Shown here piece by piece: positions 8,105 through 15,994 of a DNA stretch of 35,510 bases (position 1 is the stretch's first letter; every line of letters starts with the position of its first letter). Source of the stretch: Spirochaetales bacterium (GTDB lineage: Bacteria; Spirochaetota; Spirochaetia; SZUA-6; JAFGRV01); the NCBI GenBank assembly GCA_016928415.1, contig JAFGKU010000243.1, positions 1 through 35,510 on the forward strand, in the 5' to 3' direction. The translations under genes and the position numbers were made by a program. A model generated the notes under the pieces. The model worked only from the letters and a program-made list of their open reading frames with translations. It searched no databases and was not told where the DNA came from.

Positions 8105-8141
8105 AAAGGCTGTCATGGTTTCATGACAGCCTTTATTTTTT
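8105..8141 (+). terminator. Intrinsic terminator of the putative sRNA
   Basis: A perfect 13-bp stem (8105-8117 with 8122-8134) with loop GTTT is followed by a T-rich run (ATTTTTTT). Because of the A/T ends it could work in both directions. It should keep transcription from the upstream promoter from entering ileS about 195 bases later. Confidence 0.9.
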
Positions 8142-8163
8142 TATACGGACATCAGCCTGCCCC

Positions 8164-8298
8164 AACTACCCGAATTCATTACAGGCAACGTCAAGTTGTT
8201 GACTAACCCGTCAAATCATGATTAATTATGAAAATCAAGTACTACTCCCAGGTAGCTGAGATTATCATCCAATTATTTCATTCATACATCGGGTAGTT
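8164..8298. repeat. 10-bp inverted repeat spanning the ileS leader
   Basis: AACTACCCGA (8164-8173) is the exact reverse complement of TCGGGTAGTT (8289-8298), with 115 bases between the arms. The right arm ends 36 bases before the ileS ATG. It may be a long-range stem in the leader or the ends of a small degenerate element; no target-site duplication is evident. Confidence 0.4.
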
Positions 8299-8334
8299 AC
8301 TAATTAACCTATTGACTTAAAAAGGATTAAATTT

Positions 8335-11300
8335 ATGTACGAGAAAGTGGAAACCTGGTTCAACATTGTGGACCTTGAGCACAAGATACTCAAATTCTGG
8401 GAAGAAAATGATATTTTCAATAAACTCCTGAAAAAAAACGACAAAGGGGACCGGTGGTCCTTTATTGACGGACCCATTACAGCCAACAATCCCATGGGTG
8501 TCCACCACGCCTGGGGAAGGTCCCTCAAGGACGCGTATCAACGGTACCATGCAATGCATGGAAAAAAACAACGGTATCAAAATGGATTTGACTGCCAGGG
8601 GCTCTGGGTGGAAGTTGAAGTGGAGAAGGAATTCGGATTCAAGTCGAAAAAGGATATTGAAGCTTTCGGCGTGGCAAAATTTGTCCAGGCCTGCAAGGAG
8701 CGTGTAACGAAATTCGCGGACAGGATTACCGAACAGTCAAAACGACTCGGGTACTGGATGAAATGGGACAATTCCTATTTTACGATGAGTGATGAAAATA
8801 ATTACACGATCTGGTCATTTCTGAAAAAATGCCATGAAAGAAATTTGATATACAAGGGACACGATGTCATGCCCTGGTGTCCCCGATGCGGCACCGGCAT
8901 ATCCCAGCACGAAATGCAGGAGGGGTACCATGAAGTGAGCCATACATCCGTTGTCGTCAAGTTTGCAATCCAGGAGCGGAAAAACGAATACTTTCTCGTA
9001 TGGACCACCACCCCCTGGACACTGACCTCCAATGTGGCCATTGCCGTCAATCCGGAAATGGATTACCTGAAGGTGGAGCAGAACGGCGAGATATATTACC
9101 TTATAAAAAAGCAGGCGGAGGTTATCCTTAAAAAGGATAATCCCTGGAAGGCGATTGAAGAGTTAAAGGGACAGAAAATCCTGGATTTGAATTTCACCTA
9201 TAAGGGACCTTATGATGAATTACCCGCTCAATCCTCCCTCAATTACAGGCATACAGTCATTCCCTGGAATGAAATATCAGAGGAGGAAGGTTCCGGTATC
9301 GTGCATATTGCACCCGGCTGCGGTGCCGAGGACTTCATTTTAGGCAGGGAATTCAAACTCAATGCCATCGCCCCGATTGATGAAGAAGGGGTTTTCATCA
9401 AGGGCTTCGACTGGCTTGAAGGAAAGCACGCCTCAACCGTGGCCCCTGACATCGTGAGAAACCTGAGTGAAAAGAACATCCTCTATTCAAAGGAAAAATA
9501 CAAGCACTCGTATCCCCATTGCTGGCGCTGCAAGCACGAACTGCTGTTCCGCCTTGTGGATGAATGGTATATATCGATGGATTCATGGCGTGAAGAGATC
9601 AAGGAAATCGTCAAACAAATCACATGGATACCGTCATTCGGCAGGGAGCTCGAACTGGACTGGCTTACCAATATGCATGACTGGATGATTTCCAAAAAAC
9701 GTTACTGGGGGCTGGCCCTGCCCATCTGGGAATGCAAGGCCTGCGGAAATATTGAAGTGATTGGTTCGTACGATGAATTAAAGGAAAAGGCCATAGAGGG
9801 CTGGGATAAATTCGACGGAAACAGCCCCCATAAACCGCATATTGATTACATTAAAATCAAGTGTTCCAAGTGCGGCAAACCTGTCTCCCGCATACCGGAT
9901 GTTGGGAACCCCTGGCTGGATGCGGGTATTGTTCCCTACTCCACCGTTCATTATAACAGCAATAAGGAATACTGGGAAAAATGGGTTCCCGCACACCTCG
10001 TTCTTGAATGCTTTCCCGGGCAGTTCAGAAACTGGTTTTACAGCCTTCTTGCCATGAGCACCATGATGGAAAACATACCGCCGTTCAAAACCCTCGTGGG
10101 TCATGCCCTGGTGAGAGACGCGAACGGTGAAGAAATGCACAAGTCAAAGGGTAATGCCATCTGGTTTGACGATGCGGTGGAAAAGATGGGCGCGGACCTG
10201 ATGCGCTGGCAATATTTTGAAAATGATATCACGCTCAACCTCAACTTCAGCTTTGACAGGCTAAGCCAGATAAGGGGAAAATTCTTCAATACTTTATGGA
10301 ATTCATACGCTTTTTATATAAACTACGCACGGATGAGCAACTATTCCCCGCCTGATGAATTCCAGCCGGTTTCACAAAAAACCGATTTCGACAGGTGGAT
10401 TCTTTCACGGCTGCAGCTGACAATCAGGGAATGCCGCGAAGGTATGGAAAAATTCAATACACGTAACGTTGTCCGTTCAATCGAAACCTTTGTCGACGAC
10501 CTGTCCAACTGGTATATACGTCATTCCCGGCGGCGGTTCTGGAAAACGAAGGACGATCGTGATACGCAGTTCGCCTTTGAAACATTATACGAATGTCTTC
10601 ATACCCTCATTCATCTTCTTGCCCCGCTGATTCCCTTCATTACCGATGCCATATACCAGAACATGGTAAGGAAAGGCATACAGGGAGTTCCGGAAAGCAT
10701 TCACCTTTCAGATTACCCGACAGAAAAGGAAAAAGACATCGATCAGGAGCTCATAAACAGGATGGACCTCATCATGAAGATCACCACCTCCGCACTGGCG
10801 GCCCGGCAAAAGGTGAAAATCAAGATCCGTCAGCCCCTTGCCAATATCGACATCGCCCTGGCTGACCCGGAAGGCCACAATACGGTAAAGCAGTTTGAAA
10901 AGCTCATCAAGGAAGATCTAAACATAAAAAAAATCACCCTTTTGAAAGCGGAGGTAGAAATCCCGCTGACAATTAAAGTGAAACCCAATTTGAAAACAAT
11001 CGGGACGGAATTCAAATCCCAGGCCCAGGATCTGTTCAAGGCGATAAATGAAAGGTCTGAGGCAATCATAGAAGAGATTAAAGCGGGGAAAGGTAAATTT
11101 GAACTGTCCATAGGTGGCGAAAATACCGTGATAAGCAAGGACCATCTTTTAATAGAAGAAGTCAATCCCCCCGGTAAATCCGTCATGGCGTTTCCCGAAG
11201 GGTGGCTGTCGGTAGATACGGAGATAAGCGAAGAACTGCAGCAGGAAGGCATCATGCGGGAATTTCTCCGCAAGGCACAGGTTCTAAGAAAGGATGTCGG

Positions 11301-11496
11301 CCTCGAAGCCAATGACAGAATTCACGTTCAGTACAGCACGGAAGATGCCGTCATGAAAACTGTCATTGAAAAATTCAGTGATTTTATTTCCGCCGAACTT
11401 TTATGCCTTAAACTGGAGTGCAGGGATGCATTGGCGGAAAGTAATAAAATTAAAGTCTACGATTATTCGGTTGCCATGAAGGTTGAAAAAGCCTGA
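8335..11496 (+). CDS. ileS: Isoleucyl-tRNA synthetase
   Basis: A 1053-residue class-I synthetase that charges tRNA-Ile in the cytoplasm. The Rossmann-fold signature HIGH is present in the variant GVHH (55-58) within NPMGVHHAWGR, and KMSKS as HKSKG (602-606). VWTTTPWTL marks the start of the CP1 editing domain. Two cysteine pairs (PWCPRCG and WECKACG, the latter matched by CSKCGK) indicate zinc-binding ribbons. The C-terminal third contains the anticodon-binding domain (NWYIRHSRRRFW) and the long tail usual in eukaryote-like IleS. The NPMGVHHAWGR form belongs to an IleS subgroup seen in several environmental phyla, not the E. coli type. AAAGGA (8321-8326) lies 8 bases before the ATG. Its stop is 2 bases from the convergent neighbour. 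Confidence 0.95.
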   Translation: MYEKVETWFNIVDLEHKILKFWEENDIFNKLLKKNDKGDRWSFIDGPITANNPMGVHHAWGRSLKDAYQRYHAMHGKKQRYQNGFDCQGLWVEVEVEKEFGFKSKKDIEAFGVAKFVQACKERVTKFADRITEQSKRLGYWMKWDNSYFTMSDENNYTIWSFLKKCHERNLIYKGHDVMPWCPRCGTGISQHEMQEGYHEVSHTSVVVKFAIQERKNEYFLVWTTTPWTLTSNVAIAVNPEMDYLKVEQNGEIYYLIKKQAEVILKKDNPWKAIEELKGQKILDLNFTYKGPYDELPAQSSLNYRHTVIPWNEISEEEGSGIVHIAPGCGAEDFILGREFKLNAIAPIDEEGVFIKGFDWLEGKHASTVAPDIVRNLSEKNILYSKEKYKHSYPHCWRCKHELLFRLVDEWYISMDSWREEIKEIVKQITWIPSFGRELELDWLTNMHDWMISKKRYWGLALPIWECKACGNIEVIGSYDELKEKAIEGWDKFDGNSPHKPHIDYIKIKCSKCGKPVSRIPDVGNPWLDAGIVPYSTVHYNSNKEYWEKWVPAHLVLECFPGQFRNWFYSLLAMSTMMENIPPFKTLVGHALVRDANGEEMHKSKGNAIWFDDAVEKMGADLMRWQYFENDITLNLNFSFDRLSQIRGKFFNTLWNSYAFYINYARMSNYSPPDEFQPVSQKTDFDRWILSRLQLTIRECREGMEKFNTRNVVRSIETFVDDLSNWYIRHSRRRFWKTKDDRDTQFAFETLYECLHTLIHLLAPLIPFITDAIYQNMVRKGIQGVPESIHLSDYPTEKEKDIDQELINRMDLIMKITTSALAARQKVKIKIRQPLANIDIALADPEGHNTVKQFEKLIKEDLNIKKITLLKAEVEIPLTIKVKPNLKTIGTEFKSQAQDLFKAINERSEAIIEEIKAGKGKFELSIGGENTVISKDHLLIEEVNPPGKSVMAFPEGWLSVDTEISEELQQEGIMREFLRKAQVLRKDVGLEANDRIHVQYSTEDAVMKTVIEKFSDFISAELLCLKLECRDALAESNKIKVYDYSVAMKVEKA

Positions 11497-11498
11497 AA

Positions 11499-12368
11499 TT
11501 ACTCAGGTGTCGGCTTGCTTTCCGTGTCGGTTTTTTCCCCATCCATTAAATCAGGGTACAGGGTCGAAGCACACACGGGACAGATGGTATGGGTAAAAAG
11601 CATATCCTTTTTTTCCTTTAAATAATCCTCAACCCTGAGCCACGAAGCGGGGTCATCCGCCTTTTCATCCGAAACCCTGATTTTCTTGCAGTTTGCACAG
11701 ATAGGCAGAATTTTTTCAAGGGCTTTCAGATCATACCTGGCCTTTTTAAGCTCGGTCCTTTTTCTCATCAGGCTGATTCCGATAACCGCCATAACCAGCA
11801 CTATGCCGACAATAATCATGATCTGGATAATAACATTCAGCCGTTTGGCCTGCGCCTCGATCATGAAAACAGAGGTATCAATTTCGTCGAGGAAAGAGTC
11901 ATTATTGTCAAGAAGGTATTTGAGGGACTCCTCGTCCCTGAATTGCATGTACCTTAACAAGTGGTCCTTGTACTTTTGCCACATGTCTTTCACCATCAAT
12001 AACTGGTTTTTGATTGCCTTGTCTTCAATCCCCGGGATATGGTCCAATGTTATTTTGTCCGTAAGCCCGCTTATTCCCCCGCCATAGATGAGGGCATCAA
12101 GAGAACTGTCAAAGAGGGATATCGTTGTATTGACCGCTTCCATGCTTATTTTATCATTATGGTATAAAAGGACATCCTTGATCATTTTCTGGGAGAGCAT
12201 CCGCTGTCTGCCCGACACATTGATTCTGAGGCTGTCGATATCCTGGTTTTGAGTAAGATAAATTAACGGAAGGGCAATGCTCAAGGTTGCAATAAACAGA
12301 AGCGCATAGGATATATAGCTTAAAGCCCTGGAAATACCGGATTTGACGGACTGAACTATTTTACTCAT
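11499..12368 (-). CDS. PilJ-type membrane sensor with C-terminal zinc-knuckle tail
   Basis: About 289 residues from the ATG at 12368; an in-frame ATG at 12395 and a TTG at 12404 are alternatives and none has a clear ribosome site. One membrane segment (about 19-39) leads to a periplasmic helical region opening with INVSGRQRMLSQ (49-60). This is the signature of the PilJ/NarX-type N-terminal sensor domain, and is followed by a second membrane segment (about 177-202). The cytoplasmic part is only a short coil plus LPICANCKKIR (Cys224, Cys227) and HTICPVCA (Cys263, Cys266). That four-cysteine tail is usually found behind PAS, receiver or GGDEF domains. Here no kinase, cyclase or chemotaxis domain accompanies it. 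It is probably co-transcribed with the ttcA-like gene. Output unknown. Confidence 0.75.
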   Translation of the reverse strand: MSKIVQSVKSGISRALSYISYALLFIATLSIALPLIYLTQNQDIDSLRINVSGRQRMLSQKMIKDVLLYHNDKISMEAVNTTISLFDSSLDALIYGGGISGLTDKITLDHIPGIEDKAIKNQLLMVKDMWQKYKDHLLRYMQFRDEESLKYLLDNNDSFLDEIDTSVFMIEAQAKRLNVIIQIMIIVGIVLVMAVIGISLMRKRTELKKARYDLKALEKILPICANCKKIRVSDEKADDPASWLRVEDYLKEKKDMLFTHTICPVCASTLYPDLMDGEKTDTESKPTPE

Positions 12369-12428
12369 GTACGGTAATGTATTAGATATTACCATTAAAA
12401 TCAAGAGTATCTGACCGGCAGTCCGGTA

Positions 12429-13154
12429 TTAAAACCTGCGCCGTTTTCTGTCCTTTTTCCCCTCCACGGAGGCCAGGATATTGTACCGCACAAGCGGATT
12501 GTCCCGCGACAACAGCCGGATAATACCTTTCATTTTTTTTCTTTTTGAAAGCCGGCCGTACGGGCATGTGCAGACTACACCGTTAAAATTCTTCTGCCTG
12601 GAAAATTCCACTATCTGTTCTTCCCTTACAAGGGCAAGCGGCCTTATAATCTTGACCTGCGGCTCCTTGTCGTACGTGATGACGGGAAGCATGGATGAAA
12701 ACTCGCCCTTGTAAAACAAATTCAACAGCGTGGTTTCAATAATATCATCCTGGTGATGACCAAGCGCAATCTTGTTGAAGCCGTGCTGCCGGGCAAATCT
12801 TAGAAGTTCGATTCTTCTGCTGGTTGAACAGGAAAAACAGTTCAATTCCTGCCCCGGCTTAAGATTCTGCCGCACGGCTATCCCGTCGATCCTGTAGGGC
12901 ACTTCCCATTGCTCAAACAGGGACTTAAGCCGGCTCCCGGCACAACAGCCGCAAAAATCCGTTTCTAAATGATAGGCAAGAATCGTATACGGGACGGGGA
13001 ATCCCCGCTGCCTTTTTTTAAGGTCATGAAGAAGCGTCAAGGAATCTTTCCCGCCGGAAACAGCCACGAGAATTCTGTCGTTTTCCTCGATCATATTGTG
13101 CCTGAAAATTACCTTGCTGACTGCACGTGCAATACGCGTTTCAATTTTACTCAT
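12429..13154 (-). CDS. TtcA-like PP-loop tRNA thiolase
   Basis: A 241-residue PP-loop ATPase from the ATG at 13154 (MSKIETRIARAV). The longer reading from 13238 would run back through two promoter elements and is less likely. The PP-loop is SGGKDS (33-38). A CxxC (Cys106/Cys109 in NCFSCSTSRR) plus a later Cys195 or Cys197 in VVCTCPYG fit the three-cysteine iron-sulfur site of TtcA, which makes 2-thiocytidine at tRNA position 32. A further CGCC cluster (68-71) is unusual. GHHQDDIIETTLLNLFY is the second conserved family block. With ThiI this gives the window two tRNA-sulfur enzymes. TtcA and related TtuA/TilS-like proteins are hard to separate by eye, so substrate position is inferred. Confidence 0.8.
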   Translation of the reverse strand: MSKIETRIARAVSKVIFRHNMIEENDRILVAVSGGKDSLTLLHDLKKRQRGFPVPYTILAYHLETDFCGCCAGSRLKSLFEQWEVPYRIDGIAVRQNLKPGQELNCFSCSTSRRIELLRFARQHGFNKIALGHHQDDIIETTLLNLFYKGEFSSMLPVITYDKEPQVKIIRPLALVREEQIVEFSRQKNFNGVVCTCPYGRLSKRKKMKGIIRLLSRDNPLVRYNILASVEGKKDRKRRRF

Positions 13155-13165
13155 TCGCTGGTCCA

Positions 13166-13194
13166 AGTATACAGGAAAGGATTGATGTTGAAAA
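13166..13194 (-). promoter_or_regulatory. Promoter for the ttcA-like gene
   Basis: On the minus strand TATACT (13166-13171) lies 17 bp from a weak -35, TTTTCA (13189-13194). The predicted start of transcription (about 13159) is only some 5 bases before the ATG at 13154. This supports that ATG as the start and implies a very short leader. Confidence 0.4.
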
Positions 13195-13231
13195 CACCTG
13201 ATGAGCCAGACAAACGGGACATAAAAAATCC

Positions 13232-13260
13232 TTGACAAGCAAAGACCTGTCTTCTAGGAT
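13232..13260 (+). promoter_or_regulatory. Promoter for the CHASE2/SH3b/M48 operon
   Basis: A perfect TTGACA (13232-13237), a 17-bp spacer and TAGGAT (13255-13260). The predicted start is near 13267, about 30 bases before the GTG start codon of the CHASE2 gene. Confidence 0.7.
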
Positions 13261-13297
13261 TTAATGAAACGGGTTATAGGCCGGAGAAGGAATACTT

Positions 13298-14632
13298 GTG
13301 ATTCGGAACAGAAATTTTTGGATAAAACACGGAAAAATTCTTTTTGGCGTTTCATTCCTTGTAATAATTTCGGCTTTCTTTGTTCCAGCCGCCTTATTCG
13401 GATTATTCGATTCCTGGGAAAACCGTCTCATTGATCTCCGTTCCGCCTGCTTCAACCGGAAGCTGCCCGTTTCAAAGGATATCGTTTTTATAGCCATAGA
13501 TAAAAATTCATTGAAAGTATTGGGCCGAACCATTGGACAATGGCCCTGGCCGCGGGGAGATTACATCGCCCATCGCATTATTGATTACGTAATGACAGGC
13601 CAGCCGTCCATCGTCCTGTTTGACATTGCTTTTCCTGAAAAATACACTAAAAGGCCTGAGCAGGAAATTTCCGAGCAGGACAATATATTAATCGCCGCGA
13701 CCATAAATTACGGGGCCGGTTTTAAGTTGAGCCACGGCATGGAATTTCATAAAACAAAAGGGTCTTATACGCCCGATTTCCCTTTAACCTCGGAGGTGAA
13801 TTTCGAGATCAAGGTCAATGACAGCCTCAGTAATGTTGCTTTCACCAAATACAATGACTACCTTCTTCCCTTTTACGAGTTGAATTCATCTTCTACTCTA
13901 ATCCATTCTATAAATCATGAAAACGACACCGACGGTTTTTGCCGAAGTGACCCCCTGCTGTTCAAGTACAAGCGTAAATTTTACCCGGGAATAGTCCTTC
14001 GTGCCCTTGAGGCGAGATTCGGATTATCAGGTTACAGGATAAATGGAAAAACCCTGAAAGCAGGGAAAAAGGACGACGGCGTCTTATCAATACCGCTTAC
14101 AAAAAACGGCAGTTACAGGCTCAATTTCTGTTACGACTTGAATGAATTCAATGTTTACACCGCCGCCGCCATTATGGCTTCCAGCCGGGAATATGACAAA
14201 AAGGACATGGACAGCGTGCTCGTACAGCCGGACGAATTCAAAAATAAAATAGTGATAATCGGCACAACGGCCGCGCGGTTAAAAAACACCGTCCGTACTT
14301 CCGTCATGCCGGAGCTTCCCGATTCCTATATTCACCTAACGGCCCTCAGCAACATCCTGATGGGGCATAACCTTGTAGAATTACCGGCTTACGTCAATAT
14401 AATGATTCTCATCCTAAGTGCTGCTTCGGTCCTTCTAGTTTCTTTTTTCGTAAAAAACCCCGTTGGTAAGAACGCGGTTATCTTTTTATATTGCCTGGTG
14501 TTCATTCTGGTATCATTGCTCGTATTCCGTTACCTTGGCCTGCTAGTTGAAATTTCAATCACATTAACGGCCATCACAGTTACCTATTTCTGTTCACTTC
14601 TCTTTTCCTACCTGAAAAGGAAAATGGGATAA
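13298..14632 (+). CDS. CHASE2-domain membrane sensor without an output domain
   Basis: A 444-residue protein starting at GTG, with GGAGAAGG (13283-13290) 7 bases before it. An N-terminal membrane anchor (about 14-36) is followed by an extracytoplasmic CHASE2 domain (about 40-345). It has the expected pattern: DLRSACFNRKLPVSKDIVFIAID, WPWPRGDYIA, DTDGFCRSDPLL with FYPGIVLRAL, and NKIVIIGTTAARL near the end. Three membrane helices follow (about 365-440) and the chain then stops at KRKMG. In typical CHASE2 proteins a cyclase, kinase or phosphatase domain comes next; here none does, and the following gene starts 59 bases later. The sensor must work through a partner or act structurally. It heads an operon with an SH3b protein and an M48 protease. 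Confidence 0.85.
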   Translation: MIRNRNFWIKHGKILFGVSFLVIISAFFVPAALFGLFDSWENRLIDLRSACFNRKLPVSKDIVFIAIDKNSLKVLGRTIGQWPWPRGDYIAHRIIDYVMTGQPSIVLFDIAFPEKYTKRPEQEISEQDNILIAATINYGAGFKLSHGMEFHKTKGSYTPDFPLTSEVNFEIKVNDSLSNVAFTKYNDYLLPFYELNSSSTLIHSINHENDTDGFCRSDPLLFKYKRKFYPGIVLRALEARFGLSGYRINGKTLKAGKKDDGVLSIPLTKNGSYRLNFCYDLNEFNVYTAAAIMASSREYDKKDMDSVLVQPDEFKNKIVIIGTTAARLKNTVRTSVMPELPDSYIHLTALSNILMGHNLVELPAYVNIMILILSAASVLLVSFFVKNPVGKNAVIFLYCLVFILVSLLVFRYLGLLVEISITLTAITVTYFCSLLFSYLKRKMG

Positions 14633-14691
14633 AATCCGGAAAACAGTTGAAAAATATCAAAGGTTTATTATATTTGATTAAGGAGGACAAA

Positions 14692-15168
14692 ATGAGTATA
14701 AGGCGTTCCCTGTTAATCATCCTGATCTTATCCGTTTCCATGGCAGCTTTCCCGGAAACCCTGTATATCTCCGCCCGCGTTTGCCCGCTTTTATCAAAGT
14801 CTAAACCGGCGGCGGAAAAGGTTGCCTCACTCACTCACAACACAAAAGTAATTGTAATCGAAAAAACGGGAAAATGGATCAAGGTGCAAGTTCCTTCTAT
14901 TAATGCAGAAGGATACGTCGCAGCCCTGTTTACATCCGCCCGGCCGACCGTAATGGCGGACATCGCAGATTATAAAACGAAGGAAAAACCTGCCGCGGAA
15001 GCCGAAGTCGAATTACCTGCAGGAATAACACCGGGAGTGGATGTTCAGGGCCGTAAGGTAATATCCTTCGGCAGCGAAAATTTCGACGCCGTTGACTGGA
15101 TGGAAAAATTCACCTACGGGGACGATGAGCTTCTGGAATTTGCAGAAGAGGAAAACATAGGCATATGA
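14692..15168 (+). CDS. Secreted SH3b-domain protein
   Basis: A 158-residue protein. The ATG at 14692 is preceded by AAGGAGGA (14680-14687), an almost perfect ribosome site; an in-frame TTG 15 codons earlier has none. It has a signal peptide (about 1-20), then a bacterial SH3 domain (about 22-80). The domain has the usual order of a first strand (LYISARVCPLLS), a loop and TKVIVIEKTGKWIKVQV followed by a GYVAALFTS closing strand. The C-terminal ~75 residues are acidic and unassigned. Bacterial SH3 domains commonly bind peptidoglycan or peptides in the envelope. It sits between the CHASE2 sensor and the M48 lipoprotein. Its stop overlaps the M48 start (ATGA), so the two are translationally coupled. 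Confidence 0.8.
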   Translation: MSIRRSLLIILILSVSMAAFPETLYISARVCPLLSKSKPAAEKVASLTHNTKVIVIEKTGKWIKVQVPSINAEGYVAALFTSARPTVMADIADYKTKEKPAAEAEVELPAGITPGVDVQGRKVISFGSENFDAVDWMEKFTYGDDELLEFAEEENIGI

Positions 15169-15977
15169 AAAAAATAATTACCTGTTTCTTGTTCATAATC
15201 GGATCATTAATGGCCTGCTTGACTACCGATCCGCGCAGCGAAGAAGACAGGCAAATCCGTGAAGCGGCTTCCAGGGAAATTGAAATGGGCAAGGCTGCCG
15301 TTACCTACATAACTGGAAAATACGGCATAGTGCGCAATGAAACGGCCACCAGTTACCTCAATAAATTTCTCCAAAGCCTGGCCCTCTATACCCAGCGCCA
15401 GGAAATCCTCTACAGGTGCGGAATCCTGGCAACCGAACGGATAAACGCCTATGCCCTGCCCGGCGGTTACATCTTTATTACACTGGGAACCCTCAAGCGC
15501 ATTGAAAATCCCGGTACACTGGCCGGTATACTGGCCCACGAGCTGGGACATTTGAACCTGCGCCATCCCATGAACAAAGTCACCGTAGAAGTTAATCCCG
15601 GCCAGGTACAAACCCTTCAGGAACTGCTTTCAGGTTCACGCAGGGTGATTACGGACAACATGGACCTAATTTGTCAAAAAATAGAAAAACGGTTATTTGT
15701 CGACGGCTACCTGCCGGAAGACGAATATGACGCGGATAAATACGCGGTGGAATTGCTGGAAGTTTTAAACATCAATGCCTCCGATTATATGCATTACTTT
15801 GAAAGGCTCGACAAGGCGGGCGAGACCAGGCTCGCCGAGCTTTACAGGACACATCCGCCCCTCAAAGACAGGGCCGAATACCTGGAAATGCTGGCAGGTC
15901 TTAATCCTGAAGTCCTCTATAAAACCGAACAATTCAGGGAATTCAAAATTATAATTGACGGCATTAACCTGGAGTGA
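15165..15977 (+). CDS. M48-family zinc metalloprotease, lipoprotein
   Basis: A 270-residue lipoprotein; the signal peptide ends with SLMAC (acylated Cys18). The M48 catalytic motif is HELGH (125-129) and the third zinc ligand is probably Glu187 in EDEYDADKYAVELL. The upstream segment ERINAYALPGGYIFITLGTL is the standard strand preceding the active helix in M48B/M48C proteases such as BepA and LoiP, periplasmic envelope-quality proteases. There are no TPR repeats, so it resembles the shorter LoiP/Oma1-like enzymes. It overlaps the SH3b gene by four bases and is the last gene of the CHASE2 operon, which suggests regulated proteolysis or envelope maintenance linked to that sensor. Target unknown. 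Confidence 0.9.
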   Translation: MKKIITCFLFIIGSLMACLTTDPRSEEDRQIREAASREIEMGKAAVTYITGKYGIVRNETATSYLNKFLQSLALYTQRQEILYRCGILATERINAYALPGGYIFITLGTLKRIENPGTLAGILAHELGHLNLRHPMNKVTVEVNPGQVQTLQELLSGSRRVITDNMDLICQKIEKRLFVDGYLPEDEYDADKYAVELLEVLNINASDYMHYFERLDKAGETRLAELYRTHPPLKDRAEYLEMLAGLNPEVLYKTEQFREFKIIIDGINLE

Positions 15978-15994
15978 TGACGGGTTGACACATT

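Larger units (their letters stand above)
7891..8141 (+). ncRNA. Putative small non-coding RNA of unknown class
   Basis: The unit is bounded by a strong promoter and a perfect intrinsic terminator and contains no ATG before the terminator stem, so a normal protein product is unlikely. Possible structure includes a 9-bp hairpin capped by a GTAA (GNRA) tetraloop (8038-8046 with 8051-8059). AATTAAATCT at 7955-7964 is fully complementary to AGATTTAATT at 7996-8005. ATTACTCA at 7982-7989 is fully complementary to TGAGTAAT at 8072-8079. The last two stems interleave, so they would form a pseudoknot or be alternatives. Hallmarks of tmRNA, RNase P RNA, SRP RNA, T-box leaders and c-di-GMP riboswitches were looked for and not found. 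Two LacI-like operators overlap its 5' end. Expression is inferred. Confidence 0.6.
7694..8334. other. Long intergenic region carrying a putative sRNA unit and the ileS leader
   Basis: This 640-bp stretch has no convincing protein gene. From 7694 to about 7855 it is AT-rich and contains the upstream region of the leftward lipoprotein gene; no clear promoter for that gene was recognised. From 7856 to 8141 there is a complete transcription unit without coding capacity (described separately). From 8142 to 8334 is the ileS leader. It holds a 10-bp inverted repeat (8164-8173 with 8289-8298) and a TTGACT at 8199-8204 that lacks a good -10 partner. The ileS promoter therefore remains unassigned. Confidence 0.7.

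Noticed and set aside
7891-8141. 6S RNA, tmRNA, RNase P RNA or SRP RNA
   Set aside because: None of the conserved sequence hallmarks of these RNAs was found. A divergent 6S RNA cannot be fully excluded without a covariance search.
8164-8298. Integron attC site
   Set aside because: The arms do not fit the RYYYAAC/GTTRRRY pattern and no integrase or cassette array is present.
7891-8334. T-box riboswitch for ileS
   Set aside because: The T-box antiterminator consensus (AGGGTGGNACCGCG) and a recognisable specifier stem are absent. The terminator is about 195 bases before the start codon with no evident antiterminator.
12382-13238. Longer start (13238) for the ttcA-like gene
   Set aside because: The extra 28 residues would be read through the promoter elements of both flanking genes, and the family-like start MSKIETRIARAV begins at 13154.
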